This document shows, in pieces, positions 8,597 through 16,919 of a DNA stretch of 64,000 nt. How positions within the stretch are numbered: the stretch's first letter is position 1; each line of letters opens with the position of its first letter. This stretch comes from Mycolicibacterium hodleri. Lineage in GTDB: Bacteria; Actinomycetota; Actinomycetes; Mycobacteriales; Mycobacteriaceae. Made by a program: the position numbers and the translations under genes. The notes under the pieces were generated by a model. The model saw nothing but the letters and a program-made list of their open reading frames with translations, did not search any database and was not told where the DNA came from. The stretch covers positions 913-64,912 of the forward strand of contig NZ_JACKTL010000015.1 in the NCBI RefSeq assembly GCF_025822245.1, given 5' to 3'.

Positions 8597-10327
8597 GGAT
8601 GCCTTTTGGCTGCTCTTGAGGGCCTCGGATTCGGCCTCGGCCACCAGGTCCTCGGCGACCAGGTACACCGTCGGCCGGCGCTCGACGCCGGACGCCGGCT
8701 CGACGCGCACGCAGCGCAGTGCGGTGCCGGGCGGGATGATCACCTCGTCTTCGCCGGCGTTGGCGGAGATCGCCTTCACCGGCAGGCCGTCGCGGGTGCG
8801 GATGGCCATCAGGTAGGAGCCGGACCCGCGGTCGGCGAATCGGGTGGCCGTGGCGGTGCGGGTGGTGGCCGAGGCAACCTGCCCCAGTTCGACTTTGGCG
8901 CCGACGGGGAACGCGGTGGCGAGGTAGTCGGCCGGCGTGCCGGTGTAGCCGGTGGGGACGCGGGTGCCGCGGATGACGGTGACGGGTTCGCGGGTGGTGT
9001 TGTGGCGGGCGAACTTGTCGAACGCGCTGCGCAGGTGGGTACAGGTGTTGGCGATCGCCGGCGTGGGTGAGGTGGTGCGGCCGGTGAAGACATCGTTGAT
9101 CTGGATGTAGGCCCCGGATCCGATGTGCCGGCCGCTGGTGTACGTGCGCAGCGCGTCTCGTTCGTCGGCGGTGAGAACGGTGTTGACGAAGCGGGCGTGG
9201 GTCTTGGCGAGGTCGCCGATCGGGGTGGTGCGCAGCGTGCCGTAGACGTCGTGCAGTCCCCAGGCTTTCAGGTCTCCGCCGCGGCGGGTGATGACGGTGT
9301 AGTCGTGAGCGGTTTCGGTGCCGTAGGAGCGGATTCCGCTGTGCTGCAGCAGATTGTGTGTGGCGTCGCCGAGGCTGGGCGCGGGCAGGGTGTGGTGCGC
9401 GAAGTGTGGGATGCGGGCGCCGCCGCGGGTCGGTGTGCCCAGGGCGTGGTGGTAGGCGGTGGTGTAGGCCTGCTCGGGGTTGTCCCCTGATTGTGTGGCG
9501 GCGTGGCGGGCGGCCTGGCCGGCGGCTTCGGCGGCGGCTTCGGCGGCGGCCAGGCGCTGGCGGTGGTGGTGTCGGGCGGTGGCGTCGAGCAGCTCGGTGC
9601 GCAGCGGTGTGGCGGCGGCATCGACGATCTCGTCCCGGGCATGGGTCAGGTGTTCTGCCAGGAACGCCTGCTGCTCGTCGGGACTGGGGAGCCGGCCGTA
9701 GGCCGCCTGGGTGGCCAGCTGCAGCGCGGTGTCGGCGTGGGATCGGTACGCCTGCTGCTGGAGATCGTCGATGCCGCCTGGGGGGTGGTCGAGTGGGGTG
9801 AGGACGGGGATGCGGTTGGCCATCGTGACGGCGGTCTTGTACTTGGAGGCGGTGGCGAGGACGCGGTAGGCCTCACCGTCGCGGTAGGCGATGGCGTAGT
9901 CGCCGCGGCGGGTTCGGTACACCGCGGTGTTGGCGTCGAGCAGGGTCGCCGGCGTGGTGTCGACGAGGCCGCCGGGGCGGTGGATGGGGATCTCCGCGTG
10001 CTCGGCGATGGTGGTGTCTCGTACGGCGCCGGTCAGGTGCGGCGGCAGGGTCGCGAAGGCGGCGTCGACGTCTGGGCGGATGTCTGCGCGGCATGCCGTG
10101 ATGAGCGCGTCGACGTCGGTGTCGGTGAGGGTGGCGAGCAGCTCGTCACGCTGGGGGCCGGGGGCGGCTCCGAGGTGCTCGGTGACCGTGCGAACCGTTA
10201 GTTCGGTGTGCAGCTGCTGGGCCTGCGCGGTGAGGGCGTCGGCGGCGGCCGCGGACTTCTGGTAGGCGGCGCGGGTGTCGCCTGAGCATCGGCGGGGTCC
10301 GCCGGGGTCGTTGGTGGCCAGGCACAT
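8594..10327 (-). CDS. Tagged ADP-ribosyltransferase-like protein
   Basis: A 577-residue protein. Residues 1-22 carry the element-wide tag (MCLATNDPGGPRRCSGDTR). The long central part is helical and unassigned. The last about 130 residues look like an R-S-E class ADP-ribosyltransferase: Arg in VIRGTRVP (about 453), a Ser/Thr-rich strand ASATTRTATATRF (about 486-499) and the ExE-like pair E526/E528 in GEDEVIIPP. It would transfer ADP-ribose from NAD+ to an unknown target. A 30-bp promoter element lies 67 bases upstream, shared with the conjugation operon. An ADP-ribosylglycohydrolase gene at 19883 could reverse the modification. No signal peptide is seen. Confidence 0.65.
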   Translation of the reverse strand: MCLATNDPGGPRRCSGDTRAAYQKSAAAADALTAQAQQLHTELTVRTVTEHLGAAPGPQRDELLATLTDTDVDALITACRADIRPDVDAAFATLPPHLTGAVRDTTIAEHAEIPIHRPGGLVDTTPATLLDANTAVYRTRRGDYAIAYRDGEAYRVLATASKYKTAVTMANRIPVLTPLDHPPGGIDDLQQQAYRSHADTALQLATQAAYGRLPSPDEQQAFLAEHLTHARDEIVDAAATPLRTELLDATARHHHRQRLAAAEAAAEAAGQAARHAATQSGDNPEQAYTTAYHHALGTPTRGGARIPHFAHHTLPAPSLGDATHNLLQHSGIRSYGTETAHDYTVITRRGGDLKAWGLHDVYGTLRTTPIGDLAKTHARFVNTVLTADERDALRTYTSGRHIGSGAYIQINDVFTGRTTSPTPAIANTCTHLRSAFDKFARHNTTREPVTVIRGTRVPTGYTGTPADYLATAFPVGAKVELGQVASATTRTATATRFADRGSGSYLMAIRTRDGLPVKAISANAGEDEVIIPPGTALRCVRVEPASGVERRPTVYLVAEDLVAEAESEALKSSQKAS

Positions 10328-10393
10328 GGTCAGTGCTGGGGTGCGTCGCGGTCGCCGGACACCGGTGTTCTCCTTCTGTGGTCGTTCGATGGA

Positions 10394-10423
10394 GAAGTAC
10401 CTGCCGGCGGCGCGGTTTCCGTC
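10394..10423 (-). promoter_or_regulatory. Bipartite promoter-like element (copy 1)
   Basis: On the minus strand GACGGAAAC is followed by exactly 13 bases and GGTACTTC. The same arrangement and spacing recur upstream of the genes starting at 19660, 43202 and 54195. The layout suits an ECF-type -35 (GGAAAC) with a downstream -10 region. It lies 67 bases upstream of the ADP-ribosyltransferase start. Confidence 0.65.
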
Positions 10424-10826
10424 GCCGAGCTTGCGGCAGGTTCTTGGGCCTTCGGTTGGTCCTGGAAACGGGCTGTTTCGGGGCCGGGTTTTGGCTCTGG
10501 CCGCTGTTAGCGTGGAGGCACGTCCTCGACCCCCCGGAGGACGTCACCGCGCCCCTGGCCGCTCCTCCCCCCTGCGGCTGGGGGCGCACCATTTCCCGCT
10601 CAGATTCCTGGGCGGCGGCCACCTCTTCGTGCCAGCGACGGCCCTAGACTCTGCGTATCGCCGCACACGGTGGCGTGAATCCCGGCATCGACTGCAGCCG
10701 CCCACATCGGACAGTCACCTCCAGTCCGGGACAAGACCCCACGGGTTCCGTGTAGCTACCCAGCAAAGGCACTTCCGCGCAGATGTGGGCGACGCGGAGG
10801 AAACGACTTTGGATGGGAGATTCCCC
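10424..10826. other. Non-coding divergent region
   Basis: About 400 bases between the leftward ADP-ribosyltransferase promoter and the rightward pseudo-ATPase gene. It contains a GC-rich stretch with opposed CCCC/GGGG runs (about 10550-10590) that could fold. No convincing gene was seen; it presumably holds the promoter of the 10827 gene. Confidence 0.5.
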
Positions 10827-11663
10827 TTGTCTGACAACGAGTCCCGTAAGCGTGCTGCGCGTGAGTTTCAGGCAGCCAATCCGGGCACGTCCTACACCCG
10901 CGCTCTGCGGCAGGTGTCCCACGGGCGGATCCGGCGGCCGCTGGCAGCTGTTCTCGGCACTGGCCTCGACGGCCGTGCGGTCGAGGTGAACCTGGAGTGG
11001 GAGAGCCGCGGCGGGAGCGGTCCACACTGCGTGGTCGTCGACGATGAGGTGTCGTCCCTGCTGGCCGTGCTGGCCGCCGGGCTCGCCGCCGGGCAAGCTC
11101 CGGGTGACCTCGAGTTGGTGCTTTGCGCGGGCGAGGACGTGCGGTTGCAGGTGACGCACTACCGCCGGGTCGACGCCGGCGAGTTGGCCGAGATCGTCGA
11201 CGAGCTGCTGCAGTCCCGGTACGAGTTCTTCCGGTCGATCGGCGCGCGCGACATCGAGGACGCCCGCCGGCACGGCCATCAGGTGCCAACGACGGTGGTG
11301 CTGATTGAAGACACTGACGGCATCTGGGCGCGCTCGCAGGAGTTGGCGCACTGGTTGCGTGTGGGTCGGTCGGCCGGCTTCAACCTCGTGGTGGGGACGC
11401 CGATCGCCCCGCCCACCGCTTTGACCTCGGCGGATGACATGTCCCCGGCGTTGGTGCTCGAACGCGTCGTGCACACCGCGACGCTGGGCAACGGGCTGCT
11501 GGCCAGCATGACAACGGCGGCGATCTTCAACCGCGGCGAGGGCCGCGGGACGCTGCGCACGCGTGGACGGTGGGACGGGGTGCGGCGTGTTCAGGGCCCT
11601 GATGTGCTGACCGACTTCGACTTCACACCTCGGGGCGCTCGACTGGGTGAGCTGGGGATTTAG
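10827..11663 (+). CDS. EccC/FtsK-like protein with a lost P-loop
   Basis: A 278-residue protein from a TTG start (GGGAG ribosome site 8 bases upstream). It aligns by eye with EccC/FtsK ATPase domains: the segment RYEFFRSIGARDIEDA, a Walker B-like TTVVLIEDTDGIW and a GFNLVVGTP strand. Where the Walker A should be it reads GPHCVVVDDEVSSLL, without GKS/GKT, so it probably does not bind ATP normally. Its N-terminus (SRKRAAREFQ...YTRALRQV) matches that of the 6850-7839 protein, suggesting the two are partners or paralogues. It carries a weak dispersed-motif copy at 11425-11449. Confidence 0.6.
   Translation: MSDNESRKRAAREFQAANPGTSYTRALRQVSHGRIRRPLAAVLGTGLDGRAVEVNLEWESRGGSGPHCVVVDDEVSSLLAVLAAGLAAGQAPGDLELVLCAGEDVRLQVTHYRRVDAGELAEIVDELLQSRYEFFRSIGARDIEDARRHGHQVPTTVVLIEDTDGIWARSQELAHWLRVGRSAGFNLVVGTPIAPPTALTSADDMSPALVLERVVHTATLGNGLLASMTTAAIFNRGEGRGTLRTRGRWDGVRRVQGPDVLTDFDFTPRGARLGELGI
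11425..11449 (+). repeat. Dispersed motif, weak in-frame copy
   Basis: GGATGACATGTCCCC encodes DDMSP within the pseudo-ATPase gene. The right half matches the motif; the left half (CAGCG) is poor. Confidence 0.35.
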
Positions 11664-11714
11664 CCCGCTGCGAAGCGCAGACCAGGTGTGGGTGGCGGTG
11701 GGTAGCGTCGATAG

Positions 11715-12683
11715 GTGGCCGCTGCGCGTTCTGTAGTGCGCCGGCGGGCGACGCCGGCGCCGATGCTGGCCACCCTGGGTCCCCCGCCTACCGGTGACCA
11801 GTGGGCGGTGGAATGGAAGTTTGACGGCCAGCGGGCCACATTGGTCGCCGACCGTGGCGAGGTCCTGATTTTCTCCAGGAACGGCGCTGACATCACCCGT
11901 ACGTTCCCGGAATTGACTTCCGTGAGTCAGGTCGTCGGCGCTCGGTCGGTGGTGCTCGACGGTGAAATTGTCGCGCTCGATGCGCAGGGACGCCCGTCGT
12001 TCACGCGGTTGCAGCGGCGTTGGCCGCAGCAGCGGCGGCCTGGGCCTACCCTCTTGCGTGAGGTTCCTGTGCGGCTCATGGCTTTTGACGTCCTTTCGGT
12101 CGACGGGCGTGATCTCACTGGTGAGCCGTACGTGAGGCGACGCGAGGCGTTGGAGTCGTTAGTGTCCGAGGATCCTGGGGTGTTGACGGTGCCGAGAGCG
12201 TTCTTCGGTGTGCCGGCTGCGGACATGCTTGAGGTGGCCCGGGAGCACCAGATGGAGGGCATTGTCTCGAAGAGGGTGGACTCCCCTTACCGGGAGGGTC
12301 GCTCGCCCTGGTGGGTGAAAAGCCCTGTGCGGCAGACGGCTGAGCTTGCGTTGGTGGCGTTCGCCGGGCCGCCTGGGCGGGTGGGAGCGTTGTTGGTGGC
12401 GGGGTACCGCGACGATGGCGCCTTGGAGTTGGTCGGGCAGGTCGGCACGGGGTTCAGCGCAGTGATGCGTCGGCAGCTGTTCGAGGCGCTGCATCCGCTT
12501 GTGTGCGATGTCCCCCCGGTGGTGAATCCTGGTGAACAGCGGGGTTGGCGGTGGGTGACGCCGCATCATGTGGGCGAGGTGGCCTTCCGTGAGTGGGCCC
12601 CGGGGCGAGGTCTTCGTCACGCGAGCTGGAAAGGCCTGCGCGAGGTTCATGTCAGCGAGACCCGTTTGCCTACCGTGATTTAG
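11715..12683 (+). CDS. ATP-dependent DNA ligase, LigC/LigD-core type
   Basis: A 322-residue protein from a GTG start. The adenylation motif I is EWKFDGQR (Lys about 33, the residue that takes AMP). Motif III is LMAFDVLSVDG, motif IV EGIVSKR and motif V WWVKSP. An OB-fold follows (QVGTGFS...). The length matches stand-alone mycobacterial LigC-type ligases rather than LigD, since polymerase and nuclease domains are absent. No Ku gene is present in the window. It could seal nicks after transfer or during repair. It ends 4 bases inside the convergent gene at 12680. Confidence 0.85.
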   Translation: MAAARSVVRRRATPAPMLATLGPPPTGDQWAVEWKFDGQRATLVADRGEVLIFSRNGADITRTFPELTSVSQVVGARSVVLDGEIVALDAQGRPSFTRLQRRWPQQRRPGPTLLREVPVRLMAFDVLSVDGRDLTGEPYVRRREALESLVSEDPGVLTVPRAFFGVPAADMLEVAREHQMEGIVSKRVDSPYREGRSPWWVKSPVRQTAELALVAFAGPPGRVGALLVAGYRDDGALELVGQVGTGFSAVMRRQLFEALHPLVCDVPPVVNPGEQRGWRWVTPHHVGEVAFREWAPGRGLRHASWKGLREVHVSETRLPTVI

Positions 12684-13561
12684 GCGGGGATGCCGTTCTG
12701 CTCGATCCAGCTCTGCAGGCCGGGCATGAGGTCCTCGACAATGATGTCGCCGCGCTGGCGCTTGAGTTCACGCAACGTCTTGCGAGCGGTGCCGGCGAAC
12801 TTCTTGTCGGCGCGTTGGCGGCATTCGGTCTCGATGGCGTCGGCGGCGCGGCCGAGTTTGGCGGCCAGGGCCGCGACGGTGGTGTCGACGGTGCGCTGCC
12901 ATTCATCCGCGGAGGGGTGGTCGTCGCCGTACCAGTGCATGCTGTCCAGCGCTGAGGCGATCGCGTTGGTTGCGGCGCGTTCGGTCTTGAAGAGCGTCTT
13001 GCCGGTGGTGGGGTCGACCACGGCGGCTGCGGCGGCCGCGGCGTGCTTGGCGGCCTTCTCGGCGGCGCGTTGTTCGCGTTCGAGGTCGGTGGGTCGGCGG
13101 ATTTCGCCTACGCGGGCAAGGACTTCCACTGGGGCTGAGGGGTAGCAGACCGTACAGGCGAGTTCGCCTGCTGCGTAGACGATCTGGTCTTCGTCGTGAC
13201 CGCTGTACTCGGTGAGCCAGGCGTAGCGGGTGCTCGGGTAGCAGGTGGCGCAGCCCATGGAGCTGTGGACGTGGCCGCCGGTGTTCTGGACGAGGAACGC
13301 TCGGGTCCAGCCGCCTCGGCGGTCGTATTCGTCGTGGTAGGGGCGCATCTGGGCGGTGATCGCGGCGATCTTGGGTGCGTACTCGTCGGCCTGGGCGTCG
13401 AGTCGGGCAGCGCGAGCCGGGTCGGGGTAGCGGCCCGTGCGGGCGTGGTGCGCAGAGCTGCGCAGGCTGTCGGCGTGAGCGACACGTTTGGCTCGTTGGA
13501 ATCCCAATTCGTTGAGGGTGGCGTCGATTTGGGCGGGCGTCTGGGTGGTGAGGTCGGTCAT
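12680..13561 (-). CDS. Cys-rich hypothetical protein of actinophage/plasmid type
   Basis: A 293-residue protein. A helical N-terminal third is followed by a probable metal-binding core: HVHSSMGCATCYPSTRYAWL (about 97-116) and ACTVCYP (about 135-141), giving a CxxC pair and a second CxxC pair plus His residues. An Ala-rich helix and a basic C-terminal part follow (about 220-285). Similar small Zn-ribbon proteins are common in actinobacteriophages and plasmids, with no assigned function. The ATG overlaps the stop of the upstream 79-aa gene. Confidence 0.6.
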   Translation of the reverse strand: MTDLTTQTPAQIDATLNELGFQRAKRVAHADSLRSSAHHARTGRYPDPARAARLDAQADEYAPKIAAITAQMRPYHDEYDRRGGWTRAFLVQNTGGHVHSSMGCATCYPSTRYAWLTEYSGHDEDQIVYAAGELACTVCYPSAPVEVLARVGEIRRPTDLEREQRAAEKAAKHAAAAAAAVVDPTTGKTLFKTERAATNAIASALDSMHWYGDDHPSADEWQRTVDTTVAALAAKLGRAADAIETECRQRADKKFAGTARKTLRELKRQRGDIIVEDLMPGLQSWIEQNGIPA

Positions 13562-13800
13562 CAGAGGGTCTCTCCGTAGGTGTTGCGCTGGAGGGCGTTG
13601 GCGATGGCGCTGGCGATGACGGCGACCTGGTGGCAGGTGATGGTGCCGTTCTGCAGGTCGATGAGTTCGGTGATGGAGTTGCGGGCGACGATCTTGGCGG
13701 TGTCATCGAAGCCGTCGAGGCGGGCGATGGCGTCGTCGTGGGCTTGGCCGGCGTAGAGGTAGTCGCCGGCTCGGAAGTGGCAGCTCGGGGTGCTTGGCAT
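13561..13800 (-). CDS. Hypothetical protein, 79 aa
   Basis: A small soluble protein (MPSTPSCHFRAGDYLYAGQA) preceded by an AAGGAG ribosome site. It is the first or second gene of a leftward group ending with the Cys-rich protein, to which it is coupled by ATGA overlap. No recognised motif. Confidence 0.55.
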   Translation of the reverse strand: MPSTPSCHFRAGDYLYAGQAHDDAIARLDGFDDTAKIVARNSITELIDLQNGTITCHQVAVIASAIANALQRNTYGETL

Positions 13801-13830
13801 GGGAAGTACTCCTTGTCCTGTGGTGGCGGG

Positions 13831-14217
13831 TCAGGACGCGTCGGCGGGTGGGTAGTCGCCGAAGATTCCGCGCTTGTCGCCCAGGGCGGCGAGTTTGTTC
13901 TGGCGGTCGGCGTCGGCGGCGAGGCGGTTGTTGCGGCGTTCGATCCAGCGGATGGTCCATACGGTGGCGGCGACGATGGCGATGACGGGGACCAGCCATT
14001 CCCACTGCCAGATCATGCAGGCGACCCAGAAGACGATGAGGGTGGTCCAGGCAGGGTGGCGCTGGAACCAGTCCTTGGCGGGTGGGGCCGCGACTGGCAC
14101 GTGGACGACGGTGGGCGCGGCCAGGGCTTCGGTCCACTGCTGTCCGTCCCAATACCGCTGCTGGGCAGCGCCCGTGGGATCGGGGTACCAGCCGGCGGGC
14201 GGGGTGGTGTTGGTCAT
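13831..14217 (-). CDS. DUF2510 membrane protein
   Basis: A 128-residue protein. The N-terminus holds the DUF2510 signature PPAGWYPDPTGAAQQRYWDG (residues about 6-25). Two hydrophobic segments follow (about 55-72 and 76-92), then a charged tail. DUF2510 occurs at the cytoplasmic N-terminus of many actinobacterial membrane proteins; its role is unknown. A GGGAGG ribosome site precedes the ATG. The divergent region upstream carries a TGTAAA-type operator pair, so this gene and 14376 may be co-regulated. Confidence 0.75.
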   Translation of the reverse strand: MTNTTPPAGWYPDPTGAAQQRYWDGQQWTEALAAPTVVHVPVAAPPAKDWFQRHPAWTTLIVFWVACMIWQWEWLVPVIAIVAATVWTIRWIERRNNRLAADADRQNKLAALGDKRGIFGDYPPADAS

Positions 14218-14246
14218 CGTGCCTCCCAAGTTCTCGTCTTCCCCAC

Positions 14247-14283
14247 TGTAAACCGCTTTACATTTGTTGTAAAGTGCCTTTCA
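14247..14283. promoter_or_regulatory. Tandem TGTAAA-N4-TTTACA operator
   Basis: A perfect palindrome TGTAAA-CCGC-TTTACA (14247-14262) and an imperfect second site TGTAAA-GTGC-CTTTCA (14268-14283), spaced 21 bases apart, i.e. about two helical turns. They lie between divergent genes 13831-14217 and 14376-14768. Single perfect sites occur at 19841 and 56995. A GGGCGCG/CGCGCCC hairpin follows at about 14338-14356, just before the next gene. Confidence 0.7.
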
Positions 14284-14375
14284 TGGTTCGAGTTGAGAAG
14301 TACTGTGATGCCGCCGGGTAGTCGACCGGCCGCGAAACGGGCGCGCCTGCGCGCCCCACTAAAGGGAGGCTCGCT

Positions 14376-14768
14376 GTGAGGGTGATTGTGCGGACGCCGG
14401 CGGAGTTGGTCGCCGAGTATGACCTGCCCGATCTCGACGACAGCGCCAGCGATGCCGAGGTCCTGACCGCCGCGGCCGGCGCCGAGCCCGTGCAGCGCGG
14501 CGGCCCGGAAGTCGTCGGCGAGCCCTATGTCCATGCCCGCGTCGTCGAGCGCAGCCTGGGCAGGCTGGCCGAGCAAGGACGACGCCTGATGGAAGCCGAG
14601 TCTCGGCTGGGCGCAGAGAAGCAGGCCGCCCGGGAGTTGGCGCGGCAGTACTTCGAAGAGGGCCGGACCAAGCGAGAGATCATCGAGGCGCTGGGCGTTT
14701 CGCGTCCGACGCTGGATTCCTGGCTGGGCGAAGGAGCTACCCGACCGCGGAACAGGAGCGGCGGATGA
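14376..14768 (+). CDS. HTH (resolvase/Hin-type) DNA-binding protein
   Basis: A 130-residue protein from a GTG start with an AGGGAGG ribosome site. The C-terminal part ELARQYFEEGRTKREIIEALGVSRPTLDSWL (about 88-118) is a Hin/Psq-like helix-turn-helix; the N-terminal part is acidic. It follows the tandem TGTAAA operator and precedes the AbiE pair, so it may be the local repressor or part of the toxin-antitoxin operon. The true family is not certain. Confidence 0.6.
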   Translation: MRVIVRTPAELVAEYDLPDLDDSASDAEVLTAAAGAEPVQRGGPEVVGEPYVHARVVERSLGRLAEQGRRLMEAESRLGAEKQAARELARQYFEEGRTKREIIEALGVSRPTLDSWLGEGATRPRNRSGG

Positions 14769-14805
14769 GGTCGCGGCGGCTGTGGCAGCGAGCGAAAACA
14801 ACGCT

Positions 14806-14834
14806 GAGCAGCCCCGATACCACGTCCCCCGATT
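14806..14834 (+). repeat. Dispersed motif copy
   Basis: CAGCC, seven bases, CACGTCCCC, between the HTH gene and the AbiEi gene, in the direction of transcription. Confidence 0.6.
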
Positions 14835-14836
14835 GC

Positions 14837-14848
14837 TACTATTGCTGC
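14837..14848 (+). promoter_or_regulatory. Putative leaderless promoter for abiEi
   Basis: TACTAT six bases before the ATG at 14849, with no Shine-Dalgarno sequence, is the arrangement expected when transcription starts at the start codon, as is common in mycobacteria. Confidence 0.45.
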
Positions 14849-15514
14849 ATGGCCGACGAACAGGCGTGGGGCCGGCTGCATGCTCTGGCCGCCGGCCAAT
14901 TCGGGTTGTTCACCGCAGCCCAGGCCCGCCAGCACGGTGTCGCCCGCTACGAGCTGGCCCGCCGCGCCGACTCCGGTGAGCTGTTCCGTGCCCACCACGG
15001 CGTATACGGGTTCACCGAGGATTCCGCCGGCATGTTCGCGTTCGAGGACTGGGCTGCCCAGTGGCTGGCACTGCGCCCGGAAGACGACGTGGAGCACCGC
15101 CGCGCGGATCCGGACTGCGTGATCAGCCACGACAGCGCGGCGGTGATCCGCGAGCTGGGCACGCTGGTCGCGCGGGGTTTGTTCTTGACCAGCCCGCGGC
15201 GCATCAACACGCGATCGCCGCGGGTGCACGCGTACCGGCGCGACATCGGGGCCCGCGGGATCGACTGGGACATCACCGAGGGTCTTCCGGTGGCCACGCC
15301 CGGTCGCATCATTGCCGACCTGGCCCGTGACAATCTGGATGGCTCCCATCAAGGCACGGTGATCGCCGATGTTCTGGAGCAGGATCTGTTGACGCTGCCC
15401 GAGGTGGGTGCCCGCCTGGAGCCGTTCGCCGGACAGTGGGGTGAGCGGGACGGGATCGCGTTGGCGCACCGGCTTGCGGCGGCCGCCGGGCGTCCGTTGC
15501 GGCTGCCGGTATAG
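14849..15514 (+). CDS. AbiEi-type antitoxin (type IV toxin-antitoxin)
   Basis: A 221-residue protein. The N-terminal winged helix (LAAGQFGLFTAAQARQHGVARYELARR, about 10-36) and the phrase VYGFTED match AbiEi antitoxins, which repress their own operon and neutralise the nucleotidyltransferase toxin. The middle contains the SHDSAAVIRELG region typical of the family. The start was set at MADEQ, because the in-frame ATG further upstream (14765) would add an atypical 28 residues. It is followed 8 bases later by the AbiEii gene. Confidence 0.8.
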   Translation: MADEQAWGRLHALAAGQFGLFTAAQARQHGVARYELARRADSGELFRAHHGVYGFTEDSAGMFAFEDWAAQWLALRPEDDVEHRRADPDCVISHDSAAVIRELGTLVARGLFLTSPRRINTRSPRVHAYRRDIGARGIDWDITEGLPVATPGRIIADLARDNLDGSHQGTVIADVLEQDLLTLPEVGARLEPFAGQWGERDGIALAHRLAAAAGRPLRLPV

Positions 15515-15522
15515 CGCGGAGC

Positions 15523-16551
15523 ATGTGCAAGGCCAGTAACGAGCCCGGCGGACCGAAACGCTGCTCGGCCGACATGCGGGCCCGGGCGCAGGAGTCCCAT
15601 GACCGGGTGGCGGCGCTGGAGCAACGTGAGCGTGAGATCGAGGAGCTGCTCGACGCGCGGCGCACCTACGGGTCTGAGGCTGCGTTTCGGGCCGCGCTGA
15701 ACACCCGGATCCGGGCGATTGCGCGGGCGTCTGGGGTTGATTCTGCTGAGGTCGCGCGTCGTTTTGCGTTGCAGCAGTTCGTGTCCCGTCTGTTCGATCG
15801 GGATCCGGAGTCTTGGTTGGTGACCGGCGGGACGGCTCTGCAGTTCCGGACTGCGGAGGCGAGGGCGACCGCGGATCTGGATCTGGCGGCGACCCGTGGT
15901 GTCGAGGGCCTGACTGCGGCGTTGACCGCGGCCTCGCGACGTCGTGCCGGCGAGCACGGTGATTTCGTGGTGGCGGTCAGTCCCGGCAGCGGCCCGGGAG
16001 CGTTCACCGGCAAGATCACTTATCTGCTCAACGGGTCGCGGTTCTCGGTGGCCAAGCTCGATGTTGCTGCTGGACGGGAGTTTCCGTTCGAGCCGGACAC
16101 GCTGGTCCCCGATCCTGTGGTGGCGATCGACGATGTGCGGCCGATGTCGACGGTCCGGACGTACTCGGTGAGTTCGCATGTTGCGGATAAGGTCGCGGCG
16201 ATGTACGAGCTGCATGGCAGCAGCGATGAGTCGCCGTCGACGCGCTCCCACGACCTGGCCGACATCGTGATCTTGTCGCGGTGCGCGCGGGTCGACGCCG
16301 AGGAGTTGCGGGCCGCGGTCCGCGGGCAGGAGCAGCGCCGCGGGATCGTGGTACCCACTCCCCTGTCCCTGCCCAGTGAGCAGTGGCGGCGCAGCTATCC
16401 TGCACGGGTCGCCGAGGCAGGTTTGCCGGCGGAGCTGCGGGACGCCGATGCTGCGCTCGTCGAGGCGAATCGGTTCGTGGGGGTAGTGCTCGACGGGCGG
16501 GTTCAGGCCGGTACGTGGGATCCCGATCGCCGATCCTGGATCCCGTTATAG
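15523..16551 (+). CDS. Tagged AbiEii-type nucleotidyltransferase toxin
   Basis: A 342-residue protein. Residues 1-19 carry the shared tag (MCKASNEPGGPKRCSADMR), which AbiEii toxins normally lack, followed by a short helix. The rest is AbiEii/DUF1814-like: a TGGTALQFR motif (nucleotidyltransferase GGT..., about 103-111) with TADLDLA (about 118-124) supplying acidic metal ligands, and a DLADIVILS segment (about 244-252). Toxins of this family block growth by nucleotidyl transfer, proposed on tRNA for MenT-like members. A paired antitoxin gene lies immediately upstream. A possible GGAG ribosome site precedes the ATG. Confidence 0.8.
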   Translation: MCKASNEPGGPKRCSADMRARAQESHDRVAALEQREREIEELLDARRTYGSEAAFRAALNTRIRAIARASGVDSAEVARRFALQQFVSRLFDRDPESWLVTGGTALQFRTAEARATADLDLAATRGVEGLTAALTAASRRRAGEHGDFVVAVSPGSGPGAFTGKITYLLNGSRFSVAKLDVAAGREFPFEPDTLVPDPVVAIDDVRPMSTVRTYSVSSHVADKVAAMYELHGSSDESPSTRSHDLADIVILSRCARVDAEELRAAVRGQEQRRGIVVPTPLSLPSEQWRRSYPARVAEAGLPAELRDADAALVEANRFVGVVLDGRVQAGTWDPDRRSWIPL

Positions 16552-16919
16552 GGATCTAGCTGCCATGACGGCATGTCCCCCCTTCGCACGATCGGGCCGA
16601 TCAGGAGCGGCCCGGCGATGGGAGGGAGAAAATTCGTTGTTCGCGATTATGCCCCTGGTGGTGGACGCGCGTAACCGCTGCGCTCCATATGGCCCCCGCC
16701 ATGACCATTCTTTACATGCAGTCATCGCAATTGCGTTTTATTGCAGAGATTTTCGAGCTACTCGGGATGTTGCCGGGTCGGTGGCTTTCCCGCAGCATTC
16801 GTGTTGAAGTTGACCGGTTGCGGCCGTTTCAGAACACACCTGCGGGCCAGGAGCAGTTGGCGATCTATCTCGAACGCGTGGCTGTTTGGCGCCGCAGCGG
16901 CGAATCGGTGAAGCGACAG
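16552..16919. other. Intergenic region between convergent genes
   Basis: This region is less GC-rich than its surroundings. A rightward reading frame begins at 16689 (MAPAMTILYMQSSQLRFIAEIF) but runs deep into the antisense of the next gene and lacks a ribosome site, so I do not call it. A weak dispersed-motif half-site is at 16559-16582. Confidence 0.45.
16559..16582 (+). repeat. Dispersed motif, weak copy
   Basis: GGCATGTCCCC just after the AbiEii stop codon, in the same orientation. The left half of the motif is poor. Confidence 0.3.

Noticed and set aside
10275..10826. N-terminal extension of the pseudo-ATPase frame
   Set aside because: The frame is open, but it is Arg/Pro-rich shadow sequence of the opposite strand with no ribosome site. 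The TTG at 10827 fits better.
14290..14320. GAAGTAC word near the HTH gene as another copy of the 30-bp promoter element
   Set aside because: There is no GACGGAAWC at the required 13-base distance in either orientation.
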